Below, piece after piece: positions 21,424 to 29,574 of a stretch of 39,426 bases of DNA (positions are counted from its first letter, which is position 1; every line of letters begins with the position of its first letter). The stretch comes from JANNRR01 sp031401675. Its GTDB lineage: Bacteria > Pseudomonadota > Alphaproteobacteria > Rhodobacterales > Rhodobacteraceae. The stretch lies in assembly GCA_031401675.1 (NCBI GenBank), contig JANNRR010000130.1, positions 1 through 39,426 on the forward strand, written 5' to 3'. The translations under genes were made by a program, and so were the position numbers. The notes beneath the pieces were generated by a model. The model did no database searches. It saw only the letters and a program-made list of their open reading frames with translations, and had not been told where the DNA came from.

Positions 21424-22056
21424 ATGACAACCCGATCGCCGTTCGAATTCGACATGCGCGTGTCCGCCGACAAGAAGCGCCGCACCAAGGGCAAGCGCGG
21501 CATGTCGGGCGCGGTCGACACTTCGACGCGGGCATGTGATCATCCGGGGTGTGCTGAGGCGGGGCAGTACCGGGCGCCGAAATCGCCGGACCTGTTGGAC
21601 CAGTATTACTGGTTCTGCCGGGACCACGTGCGCGAATACAACCTGAAATGGAACTTCTTCACCGGCCAGACCGAAGAAGACTTTGCCAGACTGATGGACA
21701 GCGACCGGGTCTGGGGGCGGGAAACCAAACCCTTCGGCCAGCGCAGCGATGAGGCGCGGGCCTGGCAGCGGCTGGGGGTCGAGGACCCGACGGAAATCCT
21801 TGGCGGCAACGCCACCCAGAACCACGGGCGCGGCATCACCGGCACCCGCAAACTGCCACCTACGGAACGGCGGGCGCTGGAGATTCTGGAGGCCAAGGAT
21901 CACTGGACCAAGCCCGAAATACGCAAGCAATACAAGAGCATGGTCAAGGACCTGCATCCCGACATGAACGGAGGCAACCGGGCAGACGAGGACCGGCTGC
22001 AAGAGGTGGTCTGGGCATGGGATCAGATCAAGGAAAGCCGGAACTTCCGGGATTGA
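21424..22056 (+). CDS. J-domain (DnaJ-like) protein with C-terminal J-domain
   Basis: A 210-residue co-chaperone-like protein. The J-domain lies at the C-terminus (about 148-207): ALEILEAKDHWTKPEIRKQY, then the essential HPD at 178-180 in KDLHPDMNGG, and a final helix RLQEVVWAWDQIK. HPD stimulates the ATPase of DnaK-type Hsp70. The N-terminal two thirds lack G/F or zinc-finger repeats of true DnaJ but have Cys38, Cys43, Cys65 and His68 (CDHPGC … FCRDH), which could bind one metal ion. Start ATG at 21424 follows AAAGG. It ends at an intrinsic hairpin nine bases downstream. Its specific client is unknown. Confidence 0.9.
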   Translation: MTTRSPFEFDMRVSADKKRRTKGKRGMSGAVDTSTRACDHPGCAEAGQYRAPKSPDLLDQYYWFCRDHVREYNLKWNFFTGQTEEDFARLMDSDRVWGRETKPFGQRSDEARAWQRLGVEDPTEILGGNATQNHGRGITGTRKLPPTERRALEILEAKDHWTKPEIRKQYKSMVKDLHPDMNGGNRADEDRLQEVVWAWDQIKESRNFRD

Positions 22057-22064
22057 TGCGGTTC

Positions 22065-22090
22065 GGGGTTTGCATGGAATAGCAAACCCC
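22065..22090 (+). terminator. Terminator of the J-domain gene
   Basis: GGGGTTTGC - ATGGAATA - GCAAACCCC, a perfect 9-bp stem beginning nine bases after the stop codon, followed by the weakly T-rich TGCCTTTC. The position makes a transcription end the natural reading. Confidence 0.7.
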
Positions 22091-22294
22091 TGCCTTTCGC
22101 ATCGCCCGAACGGGATTTCTATTGCCGCCGCTTTTCGTCACAATCCGAACCGCCATGGGGCTGATGCGCCGGGAGAGAACCGGGCTTTTCTGCGGGGCGT
22201 TTGGCCAAAGCATCTGCGATGCCTGACACCGCGCGGCATTTGCGCCGCTCTGAGGGTTAATACTCTGATTTTACAAGAAATTCGTCAGGCGGAT

Positions 22295-22324
22295 TTTATG
22301 CAGGTTTTATGCAGGTTTCATGCA
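22295..22324. repeat. 11-bp tandem repeat, nearly three copies
   Basis: TTTATGCAGGT at 22295-22305 is repeated exactly at 22306-22316, then as TTCATGCA at 22317-22324. The 11-base period is about one helix turn, so the copies face the same side of the DNA. Confidence 0.55.
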
Positions 22325-22398
22325 TACTCCGGTGCGGTCCCTGGGCGTTAAGGAGCTTGCCGGGGGAACGGCGGCGTGGGCAAGGCAGCAGGGCTACC

Positions 22399-22569
22399 AG
22401 GGAAGACGGCGGCGAGATACTCATCGACAAAAGCACCGACGGCAGCTGGCGCGAAGTGCTGACCGCCGCCGATGTCGCAGCCTGTGAGGATCTGTTGCGG
22501 GCCGGGCCTGGCCCCGACTGCGCGGCCTGGCCGGCCGATGGTGCGCTGAGATTGCGCACGGCCGTCTGA
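22399..22569 (+). pseudogene. Decayed C-terminal coding fragment, possibly of a sulfotransferase
   Basis: An open frame with no start signal reads REDGGEILIDKSTDGSWREV and goes on through LTAADVAACEDLL and PDCAAWPADGALRL to a TGA at 22567-22569. The codon pattern looks like genuine protein of this genome, and the (D/K)GSWRE-LT…A…CE sequence resembles the C-terminal end of sulfotransferase-like proteins. The upstream part of such a gene is missing. Family call is weak. Confidence 0.35.
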
Positions 22570-22714
22570 GGCATCGGTCCCGCCCCCCCGGCACGGCGCC
22601 CCAGAGCCGAATCCTGCCCTGTCAGACGACCCCTTCCCCTTGCGCCCCCCGGCAATATGTTCCACACCAAGTCGCACAAAAGCGCGGGCGCCCGCGCGCA
22701 ATACCGGGATCATC

Positions 22715-23701
22715 ATGGCGGACGGAATGACGGAAATCAGCGCAAGACCCACCGAAGACATCTCGGTCCGCGAGGTGTTCGGGGTGGACACCGAGATGAA
22801 GGTCAAGGGTTTTGCCAACCGTGCCGACCGGGTGCCCGACGTCGACCAGACCTACAAGTTCGATCCCGATACCACATTGGCGATTCTGGCAGGGTTTGCC
22901 TATAACCGGCGGGTGATGATCCAGGGCTATCACGGTACCGGCAAATCGACGCATATCGAGCAGGTGGCGGCGCGGCTGAACTGGCCCTGCGTGCGGGTGA
23001 ACCTCGACAGCCACATCAGCCGGATCGATCTGATCGGCAAGGATGCGATCAAGCTGGTCGATGGCAAGCAGGTGACGGCGTTTCAGGAGGGCATCCTGCC
23101 CTGGGCGCTGCGCAACGCCTGCGCCATCGTGTTCGACGAATACGATGCGGGGCGGGCGGATGTAATGTTCGTGATCCAGCGGGTGCTGGAGACGGATGGC
23201 AAGCTGACACTGCTGGATCAGAACGTGGTGCTGACGCCGCATCCGTCGTTCCGACTGTTCGCTACCGCCAACACGGTCGGTTTGGGCGATACCACCGGCC
23301 TTTACCACGGCACACAGCAGATCAATCAGGGCCAGATGGACCGCTGGTCACTGGTCGCCACGCTGAATTATCTGAGCCACGATGCGGAAACGGCGATCGT
23401 GCTGTCGAAAGCCCCGCACTACAACACCGACAAGGGCCGCCGCCAGATTTCCCAGATGGTGACGGTGGCCGACATGACCCGCACGGCGTTCATGAACGGT
23501 GATCTGTCGACAGTGATGAGCCCGCGAACGGTCATCACCTGGGCACAGAATGCCGAGATTTTCCGAAGTCTGGGCTATGCGTTCCGCCTGACGTTTCTGA
23601 ACAAGTGCGACGAGTTGGAGCGTCAGACGGTTGCCGAGTTCTATCAGAGGTGTTTTGATGAGGAACTGCCGGAAAGCGCCGCGAGCCAGAGCATGCGGTA
23701 A
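22715..23701 (+). CDS. cobS: Cobaltochelatase subunit CobS (AAA+ ATPase)
   Basis: CobS is the AAA+ motor of the aerobic CobNST complex, which inserts Co2+ into hydrogenobyrinic acid a,c-diamide in B12 synthesis. The 328-residue protein has Walker A GYHGTGKST at 71-79 (Lys77), Walker B CAIVFDEYD with Asp141-Glu142, sensor 1 LFATANT, and the family opening ISVREVFGVDTEMKVKGF. I take ATG 22715 (MADGMTEIS); the ATG at 22727 is an alternative. Its partner CobT is encoded 1.7 kb further on, which is an unusually large gap for a pair normally side by side; cobN is not in the window. Confidence 0.95.
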   Translation: MADGMTEISARPTEDISVREVFGVDTEMKVKGFANRADRVPDVDQTYKFDPDTTLAILAGFAYNRRVMIQGYHGTGKSTHIEQVAARLNWPCVRVNLDSHISRIDLIGKDAIKLVDGKQVTAFQEGILPWALRNACAIVFDEYDAGRADVMFVIQRVLETDGKLTLLDQNVVLTPHPSFRLFATANTVGLGDTTGLYHGTQQINQGQMDRWSLVATLNYLSHDAETAIVLSKAPHYNTDKGRRQISQMVTVADMTRTAFMNGDLSTVMSPRTVITWAQNAEIFRSLGYAFRLTFLNKCDELERQTVAEFYQRCFDEELPESAASQSMR

Positions 23702-23750
23702 GTTGGGGCGCTGGCGGATGCTGGTCTGTCAAATCAATGCGAGGTACAAC

Positions 23751-24176
23751 ATGAAACAATGCGTCTTGGCCTGGATTGCAGTTCTGTTCGCAGGCGGCCC
23801 GTTGGCGGCGCAAAGTCTGGATGAACTCAAGGCCGAGGCCGGACTGAGTTGGGAAATGATCGCCTGCGCCGGAATGTACAATATCGCCGACCGTATCGTC
23901 GCCAAAGGCGGCCAGGCCCCGACACAGGTCAGCGGTGGCGGCGAGTTGCTGGGTCTCGGCGCATCGATGGTCCGCACCAATTCGTTTGCCGAAAGCTCGG
24001 ATACGGCCGTCGATACCGCCATTCGCCATGTCAACCGGATGACGGAACTGCTGAGCGAAGTCTATGATGCCGATCCGGCAGGCTTTCCAGCGGTTGTTGG
24101 CTGGCCCGACCGGATGGCGCTGTGTGACCGCTATGCCGCCAGTGTATCGGAAATGATGGGCGCGCCGGTCGAATGA
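23751..24176 (+). CDS. Secreted hypothetical protein
   Basis: A 141-residue protein I do not recognise. Residues 1-21 look like a Sec signal peptide (MKQCVLAWIAVLFAGGPLAA, cut before QSLDE), so the mature part is periplasmic. It has two Cys (C49 in IACAGMYN, C126 in MALCDRYA) that could form a disulphide, and is mostly helical by composition. ATG at 23751 follows GAGG; it begins 49 bases after cobS on the same strand and may be co-transcribed. The pattern of a small secreted protein with CAGMY… and CxxYA is seen in other Rhodobacterales hypotheticals by general impression only. A link to cobalt or B12 is not supported by any motif. Confidence 0.75.
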   Translation: MKQCVLAWIAVLFAGGPLAAQSLDELKAEAGLSWEMIACAGMYNIADRIVAKGGQAPTQVSGGGELLGLGASMVRTNSFAESSDTAVDTAIRHVNRMTELLSEVYDADPAGFPAVVGWPDRMALCDRYAASVSEMMGAPVE

Positions 24177-24649
24177 TGCGCCGGGGTCGGACAAGTTGAT
24201 CCGGCTCTGATCAGCACATCCGTTCCGTCTTCGTCAGAGGCGGCAGCGCCGAAGCGGGCCGCCGTCCGGGCAATTGGGCCGAACCGGTGCGGTTGCCCCG
24301 ACCGACGATCGGGCCCTGCTTGAACGCCTGTAACAGGATGGTGCCGATGGCGGCCGATGCAGCGCCGAACAGCGGGCCGCATTTTTCTGGGCTGGACGAC
24401 GAGTGGTGGCAGATCGGGATGCCGAGGCCGTCGTGCTGCCGGGAACCGATCTTGATCTGGCATTTGATGGCCATGACCCCGGCTACGCGGTGATCGACAC
24501 GCTGGATGTCGAGGTGGCGCTGCTGGCGGAGCTTGCCTCCGGCAGACGCAGGCCTGACGAGGTTTGACGCCGAACCAGGCGGCCGCTCAGCCATGCTGAA
24601 ACCGGGCGACCCCAACGCGGCCGCCCGTGTCGATCCGATGCCTGAAGGT
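24177..24649. other. Stretch of decayed or non-coding DNA between cobS side and FMN reductase (473 bases)
   Basis: No intact gene is seen. A start-less open frame lies at 24334-24567 (listed separately). An inverted repeat GGCGGCCGC (24578-24586) / GCGGCCGCC (24617-24625) with a 30-base loop lies 25 bases beyond the end of the leftward FMN reductase and could close its transcript. Short leftward frames here have no ribosome-binding site. Confidence 0.55.
24334..24567 (+). pseudogene. Unrecognised coding remnant without start codon
   Basis: Between TAA at 24331 and TGA at 24565 a 77-codon frame reads like real protein: AEQRAAFFWAGRRVVADRDA, then EAVVLPGTDLDLAFDGHDPG and YAVIDTLDVEVALLAELASG. 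The only possible starts are GTG codons (24403 on) without a ribosome-binding site. Its third-position composition is that of a gene rather than random DNA. I cannot name the family. It may be the 3' end of a gene lost when cobS and cobT became separated. Confidence 0.35.
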
Positions 24650-25237
24650 TCAGGCCGCGCGGGCCGCCATTGTCGCTTTGGCCCACCAGACGATATCGTC
24701 CAGCAATGCCTTGGCCGACGCAGCAATCACCGGTTCGATGTCCGAGATCTTGCCCGAGCCGCCCATGCCGGGGTGGACCTTGAAAAAATCCGAGCCGCCG
24801 ATGCGGACGTTGTTGCGGACCGGGACCATCTGCAACTCGACACCGACATTCTGCAGATGGCCAAGGGCGTTGGCGCCGCCCATCGATCCGTAGGAAATCG
24901 CGCCGAACGGCTTGTGCGCCCATTCGACATAGGCCTGATCAAGCGCGTTTTTCAGCGAGGCGGCAAGCGAGCGGTTGTACTCGGCCACGACAAAGACATA
25001 GCCGTCGAATTCGGCCAGTTTCTTCTGCCATTTCAGCGCGTTCGGGTCCTGGGTCGGCACCCAGGCGTTCGACGCCATTTCGTTGAAGAGCGGCAGGTTG
25101 TAGTCGCGCACGTCGACCAGCTCGACCGTCATGTCGTCGCGTGCCTGCGCCTGGGCCAGCATCCACTGCGCCGGAATGTCGGCAAAACGGGTGGCGCGGG
25201 TCGAGCCGATGATCAGCGCGATTTTCGGTTTGGTCAT
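24650..25237 (-). CDS. NADPH-dependent FMN reductase family protein
   Basis: A 195-residue flavodoxin-like oxidoreductase of the FMN_red family (as in chromate or azo reductases and SsuE). The FMN phosphate loop is IIGSTRATRFADIPAQW near the N-terminus; the second signature VVAEYNRSLAASLKNALD contains the Y-N-x-S-x-x-x-x-L-K-N pattern, and FGAISYGSMGGANAL is the third. Such enzymes reduce FMN or quinones with NAD(P)H. ATG at 25237 has AAGGA eight bases upstream; the ATG three codons earlier is too close to it. The gene sits on the opposite strand between cobS and cobT. CobNST itself needs no flavin, although reduced flavin is used for cobalt reduction (CobR) after chelation, a possible but unproven link. 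Confidence 0.88.
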   Translation of the reverse strand: MTKPKIALIIGSTRATRFADIPAQWMLAQAQARDDMTVELVDVRDYNLPLFNEMASNAWVPTQDPNALKWQKKLAEFDGYVFVVAEYNRSLAASLKNALDQAYVEWAHKPFGAISYGSMGGANALGHLQNVGVELQMVPVRNNVRIGGSDFFKVHPGMGGSGKISDIEPVIAASAKALLDDIVWWAKATMAARAA

Positions 25238-25400
25238 TGTGTGCATCCTTGGTTGGGTATTTACCGGATGCGGTCATACGCCGAACCGGGTGCTTTCGCT
25301 ATTCTGCACTGTCATGCATCAGCGCGCGGCTCATGTGCATTGATGCAAAGCCGCTTTCGCTGCTCTTGCCCTTGCTCGGTCCCGGTGGTTTATCTGCGCC

Positions 25401-27272
25401 ATGAGCAAACCGACCGACAACCCCGCCGATCCGTTCAAGAAGGCCCTGGCCGAAGCCACCAAGACCATGGCGCATGACCCGGACCTGGCGGTGACCTATT
25501 CCGTCGATCCGCCGGGGATGACCAAGGACGGGGTGCGGCTGCCGCAGATCAGCCGCCGGGTGACGCGGGACGAGGTGTTGCTGGCACGTGGCACCGCCGA
25601 TGCCTTTGCGCTGCGCCGCCGCTATCACAACGACGCCACCCACACCCGCTACGAGCCGACCGGCCAGATGGCACGCGAGCTGTACGAGGCGATGGAAACC
25701 GCGCGCTGCGAGGCGGTCGGGGCACGGATGATGCCGGGCACCGCTGGCAACATCGATGCCAAGATCAGCCACGAGGCGGACCGCAAAGGCTATGGTCAGA
25801 TTACCCAGGCCGCCGATGCGCCGCTGTCGACGGCTGCGGGTTATCTGGTCCGGCATCTGGCAACCGGGCGGGCGTTGCCGAAGAATGCGGCCAACGTCAT
25901 GGACCTGTGGCGCGGCTTCATCGAGGAGCAGGCATCCGGGACGCTGAACAACCTTGATCACGTCCTGGCGGATCAGGCGGCCTTTGCCCGGCTGGCGCGC
26001 AAGGTCATCGCCGATCTGGGATACGGCGATCAGCTGGGCGACGACCCCGACCAGAGCGACGAAGAAGGCGAAAGCGAAGAGACCGATCAGGACGAGGACA
26101 ATCCTGACAGTCAGGGCGACGACGAGGATGATACCGACGAGTCGGACGCAACACCCGAGCCGAGCCAGGACGAACAGGATGCTGCACAGGCGCAGGTCAG
26201 CATGGATGATCTGGCCGACGTCGAAATGGGCGAGGAAGCGGATCTGCCCGAAGGCGAGGCCCCGCTGGAGCCGCCGCCGCCCGCGCCGCATTCCGATGCC
26301 GACCCGAACTATGAGGTTTATACCACGGATTTCGACGAGGAGATTCTGGCGCAGGACCTGGCAGAGCCGGCGGAACTGGAACGGCTTCGCGCCTATCTGG
26401 ACCAGCAGCTAGAGCCGTTGAAGGGTGCGGTGTCGCGGCTTGCCAACAAGTTGCAGCGCCGGTTGCAGGCGCAGCAGAACCGCAGCTGGGAATTCGATAT
26501 GGAAGAGGGGTTGCTGGATGCCGGGCGGCTGGCCCGGGTGGTGGCGAACCCGACCACACCGCTGTCGTTCAAGGTCGAAAAGGATACCGAATTTCGCGAC
26601 ACGGTGGTGACGCTGCTGCTGGACAATTCCGGGTCGATGCGGGGACGCCCGATATCCATCGCCGCAATCTGTGCCGATGTGCTGGCGCGCACGCTGGAAC
26701 GCTGTCAGGTCAAAGTCGAGATCCTGGGCTTTACCACCCGCGCCTGGAAGGGCGGGCAGGCCCGCGAACGCTGGTTGGCGGCCGGGCGACCGCAGCAGCC
26801 GGGCCGCCTGAACGATCTGCGCCACATCGTCTACAAAGGCGCGGATGCGCCGTGGCGGCGGGTGCGGGAAAACCTTGGCCTGATGATGAAAGAGGGGCTT
26901 CTGAAGGAAAACATCGATGGCGAGGCGCTGGAATGGGCGCACCGCCGGATGGTGATGCGCAGCGAAGTACGCAAGATCCTGATGGTGATTTCGGATGGCG
27001 CGCCGGTGGATGACAGCACCCTGTCGGTCAACCCGGCGAATTATCTGGAAAAGCATCTGCGCGACGTGATCGCCATGGTCGAGCGCAGGAAACAGGTGGA
27101 GCTTCTGGCTATCGGCATCGGCCATGACGTGACGCGCTACTACGAACGCGCCGTGACCATAACCGATGTCGAGCAACTGGCCGGGGCGATGACCGAGCAA
27201 CTGGCGGCGTTGTTCGACACCAATCCCAAGTCGCGTGCCCGGGTCATCGGGCGGCGGATGGCGGGGCGTTGA
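25401..27272 (+). CDS. cobT: Cobaltochelatase subunit CobT
   Basis: CobT forms the second ring of the CobST chaperone-like complex that works with CobN to insert cobalt in aerobic B12 synthesis. The 623-residue chain has the usual layout: an N-terminal helical domain (NPADPFKKALAEATKTMAHD …), a very acidic Asp/Glu/Ser-rich linker at about 215-290, and a C-terminal von Willebrand A domain with the MIDAS motif LLLDNSGSM (Asp408, Ser410, Ser412). The end carries GIGHDVTRYYERAVTI, also standard. The ATG at 25401 has only a weak ribosome-binding site. Its stop overlaps the start of the aminopeptidase gene in TGATG. Confidence 0.95.
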   Translation: MSKPTDNPADPFKKALAEATKTMAHDPDLAVTYSVDPPGMTKDGVRLPQISRRVTRDEVLLARGTADAFALRRRYHNDATHTRYEPTGQMARELYEAMETARCEAVGARMMPGTAGNIDAKISHEADRKGYGQITQAADAPLSTAAGYLVRHLATGRALPKNAANVMDLWRGFIEEQASGTLNNLDHVLADQAAFARLARKVIADLGYGDQLGDDPDQSDEEGESEETDQDEDNPDSQGDDEDDTDESDATPEPSQDEQDAAQAQVSMDDLADVEMGEEADLPEGEAPLEPPPPAPHSDADPNYEVYTTDFDEEILAQDLAEPAELERLRAYLDQQLEPLKGAVSRLANKLQRRLQAQQNRSWEFDMEEGLLDAGRLARVVANPTTPLSFKVEKDTEFRDTVVTLLLDNSGSMRGRPISIAAICADVLARTLERCQVKVEILGFTTRAWKGGQARERWLAAGRPQQPGRLNDLRHIVYKGADAPWRRVRENLGLMMKEGLLKENIDGEALEWAHRRMVMRSEVRKILMVISDGAPVDDSTLSVNPANYLEKHLRDVIAMVERRKQVELLAIGIGHDVTRYYERAVTITDVEQLAGAMTEQLAALFDTNPKSRARVIGRRMAGR

Positions 27273-29077
27273 TGTTTCAGACTTTTCAATCCACGTCGCG
27301 CCCCGAACAGGGGGGACCACGTCTGGCGGCACTGCGGCGGGTGATGGCCGAGGCCGGGCTGGGCGGCTTTCTGATCCCGCGGGCGGACGCGCATCAGGGC
27401 GAGTATGTGGCACCGCACGACGACCGTCTGGCTTGGCTGACCGGGTTCACCGGCTCGGCCGGGTTCTGCATCGCGTTGCCGCAGATCGCCGGTGTCTTCA
27501 TCGATGGCCGCTACCGGCTGCAGGTCAAATTGCAGGTGGCGCTGGACCAGTTCACGCCGGTTCCCTGGCCTGATACCAAACCGGGCGGCTGGTTGCGCGA
27601 ACAGCTGCCGGGCGGCGGGACAGTCGGCTACGACCCCTGGCTGCATACGCGCGATGAACTGGACAAGCTGGAAAAGTCGCTGGCCGGAAGCGGCATTTCG
27701 CTGCGGCCGTCCGGCAATCTGGTGGACATGATCTGGCCTGACCAACCCGCGCCCCCGGTTGGCCGGGTGTCGGTGCACCCGGACACTCTGGCCGGTGAAA
27801 GCCCGCAGGCAAAGCGCGGCAGGCTCGCCGACATGTTGAGGAAAGAAGGCCAGCGAACAGCGGTTCTGACGTTGCCGGACAGTCTGTGCTGGTTGTTGAA
27901 CATCCGGGGCGAGGATGTGCCGCGCAATCCGGTGGTGCACGGCTTTGCCCTGTTGCACGACAATGCCAGCCTGACACTGTTCATCGATCCTGCCAAGCTG
28001 GACGCACACGTCCGGGCACATCTGGAGCCGGACGTTCGACTGCGGACGCTTGCGGAATTCGAACCGGCCCTGAAAATGGCGCAGGGGCCGGTCCGGGTCG
28101 ACCGCGCCACCGCGCCGGCCTGGGTTTCGGATACGATTACCGGGGCCGGAGGCGAGGTTTCCTGGGGCGAAGACCCCTGCATCCTGCCCAAGGCGCGCAA
28201 GACGGCTGCCGAGATTACCGCGACGACCGAGGCGCATCTGCGCGACGGTGCGGCAATGGTCGAGTTTCTGGCCTGGCTGGATGCCAAGGCCCCGTTGGGC
28301 GGGCTGACAGAAATTTCGGTGGTGCAGGTGCTGGAGGGATTTCGCCGTGCGGGCAATGAATTGCGCGAAATCAGCTTCGATACGATCTGCGGGTCCGGTC
28401 CGAACGCGGCCATCATGCACTACCGGGTAACGGAAGAAACCAACCGCCCGGTCCTGGCCGGCGAGTTGCTGCTGGTTGATTCTGGCGGGCAGTATGTCGA
28501 CGGCACCACCGACATCACGCGAACCGTGGCAATCGGGGACCCGACCGACGAACAGTGCAGCTGCTTTACCAAGGTCCTGCAAGGCATGATCGCGATTTCG
28601 CGGGCGCGCTGGCCAAAGGGGCTTGCCGGGCGCGATCTGGACAGCCTGGCACGCTACAACCTCTGGCTTGCCGGGCTGGATTACGATCATGGCACCGGGC
28701 ATGGGGTCGGCGTCTATCTGTCTGTTCATGAAGGGCCGCAGCGGATATCGCGCCTGTCCGAGGTGGCGCTGGAACCCGGCATGATCCTGTCGAACGAGCC
28801 TGGGTACTACCGCGAAGGGTCATTCGGTATTCGCATTGAAAATCTGGTGGTTGTGCGTGAGGCCCCGACCCTTGCCGGTGCCGATGCCCGCGCCATGCTG
28901 GCGTTCGACACCCTGACCTATGTGCCGATCGACCGGCGCCTGATCGCGGTCGGCGCGCTGTCGCAGGGCGAAAGGGATTGGCTGAACCAGTATCATGGCG
29001 ACGTCATGGACCGGATTGCGCCGCGACTGTCGGCACCGGCGCTGACCTGGCTGGCGGCGGCGACGGCGGCCTTGTAG
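27272..29077 (+). CDS. Xaa-Pro aminopeptidase (aminopeptidase P, M24B)
   Basis: A 601-residue long-form aminopeptidase P, which removes the N-terminal residue before proline. It has two creatinase-like N-terminal domains (RADAHQGEYVAPHDDRLAWL is typical) and a C-terminal pita-bread catalytic domain. The five metal ligands are all present: Asp403 and Asp414 in LLVDSGGQYVDGTTD, His477 in GTGHGVG, Glu509 in SNEPGYY and Glu523 in GIRIENL; the spacing agrees with human XPNPEP1 apart from a two-residue change before Glu509. Start ATG 27272 shares one base with the cobT stop (TGATG), so translation is coupled; TTG at 27269 is less likely. The functional link to cobalt chelation is probably only positional, though the enzyme is metal-dependent (usually Mn). 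Confidence 0.93.
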   Translation: MFQTFQSTSRPEQGGPRLAALRRVMAEAGLGGFLIPRADAHQGEYVAPHDDRLAWLTGFTGSAGFCIALPQIAGVFIDGRYRLQVKLQVALDQFTPVPWPDTKPGGWLREQLPGGGTVGYDPWLHTRDELDKLEKSLAGSGISLRPSGNLVDMIWPDQPAPPVGRVSVHPDTLAGESPQAKRGRLADMLRKEGQRTAVLTLPDSLCWLLNIRGEDVPRNPVVHGFALLHDNASLTLFIDPAKLDAHVRAHLEPDVRLRTLAEFEPALKMAQGPVRVDRATAPAWVSDTITGAGGEVSWGEDPCILPKARKTAAEITATTEAHLRDGAAMVEFLAWLDAKAPLGGLTEISVVQVLEGFRRAGNELREISFDTICGSGPNAAIMHYRVTEETNRPVLAGELLLVDSGGQYVDGTTDITRTVAIGDPTDEQCSCFTKVLQGMIAISRARWPKGLAGRDLDSLARYNLWLAGLDYDHGTGHGVGVYLSVHEGPQRISRLSEVALEPGMILSNEPGYYREGSFGIRIENLVVVREAPTLAGADARAMLAFDTLTYVPIDRRLIAVGALSQGERDWLNQYHGDVMDRIAPRLSAPALTWLAAATAAL

Positions 29078-29184
29078 GCTCGGACCGGCGGCCGGCTGCG
29101 GTTGGCAACTTCCCGCCCCGGTTGCAAACAAGTGATGGTCAATCGACAATCCGGCGCTAGACTATGCCAAACGGAGGGCATCAG

Positions 29185-29526
29185 ATGGCCGACCACATCA
29201 CGATCCGCAAACTGCCGGGAACCTGGGTGGTGCGCGCCGCCGGTTCGATTTTGGGCGAAACCACCGAAGCGCTGGAACTGGCCGAGGGCAGTTATGCGCC
29301 GGTGGTCTATGTGCCGCGCGACGACATCGCGATGGCGCTGTTCGACAGGACCGAAACCGCCACGACCTGCCCGTGGAAAGGCGTGGCCAGCTATTTCTCG
29401 ATCGCGCTGCAGACCGGCGCGATCCGCGATGCCGCCTGGTCTTACGAGGTGCCCAAGCCCGGCATGGAACGGATCGCCGGACATCTGGCGTTCTATCCCG
29501 ACCGGGCGACCGTTCAGCCGCAGTGA
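29185..29526 (+). CDS. DUF427 family protein
   Basis: A 113-residue protein of DUF427 (Pfam NTP_transf_9 group), a small beta-rich fold of unknown activity. The family pattern is clear: ADHITIRKLPGTWVVRAAG at the start, PVVYVPRDDIAMALFDRTET, then TTCPWKGVASYFSI (TxCPWKG is the hallmark) and AWSYEVPKP; it ends GHLAFYPDRATV. Start ATG at 29185 has GGAGGG six bases upstream. It stands alone 107 bases after the aminopeptidase and converges on recN with 48 bases between. Confidence 0.9.
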   Translation: MADHITIRKLPGTWVVRAAGSILGETTEALELAEGSYAPVVYVPRDDIAMALFDRTETATTCPWKGVASYFSIALQTGAIRDAAWSYEVPKPGMERIAGHLAFYPDRATVQPQ

Positions 29527-29574
29527 GGCTGGCCGGGCCGGGCGCTGCAGGCAGGGGTTTTGCAGGCTGCAGGC

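Larger units (their letters stand above)
22057..22714. other. Long intergenic region upstream of cobS (658 bases)
   Basis: It holds the terminator of the J-domain gene (22065-22090), an 11-bp tandem repeat (22295-22324), a decayed coding fragment (22399-22569) and the cobS leader. I looked for a cobalamin riboswitch before cobS, including the conserved B12-box type word, and found none. The AT-rich patch at 22255-22330 could be a promoter region. Confidence 0.6.

Noticed and set aside
22057..22714. Cobalamin riboswitch before cobS
   Set aside because: I could not find the conserved B12-box type sequence or the expected stem arrangement.
24211..24480. Leftward reading frame ending LTKTERMC as a transposase or regulator fragment
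   Set aside because: No start signal and no recognisable motif; the opposite-strand frame looks more gene-like.
25315..25347. TGCATCA / TGATGCA inverted repeat before cobT
   Set aside because: Only 7 bp per arm with a 19-base centre in a region with other chance ATGCAT-like words; too weak to list as a site.
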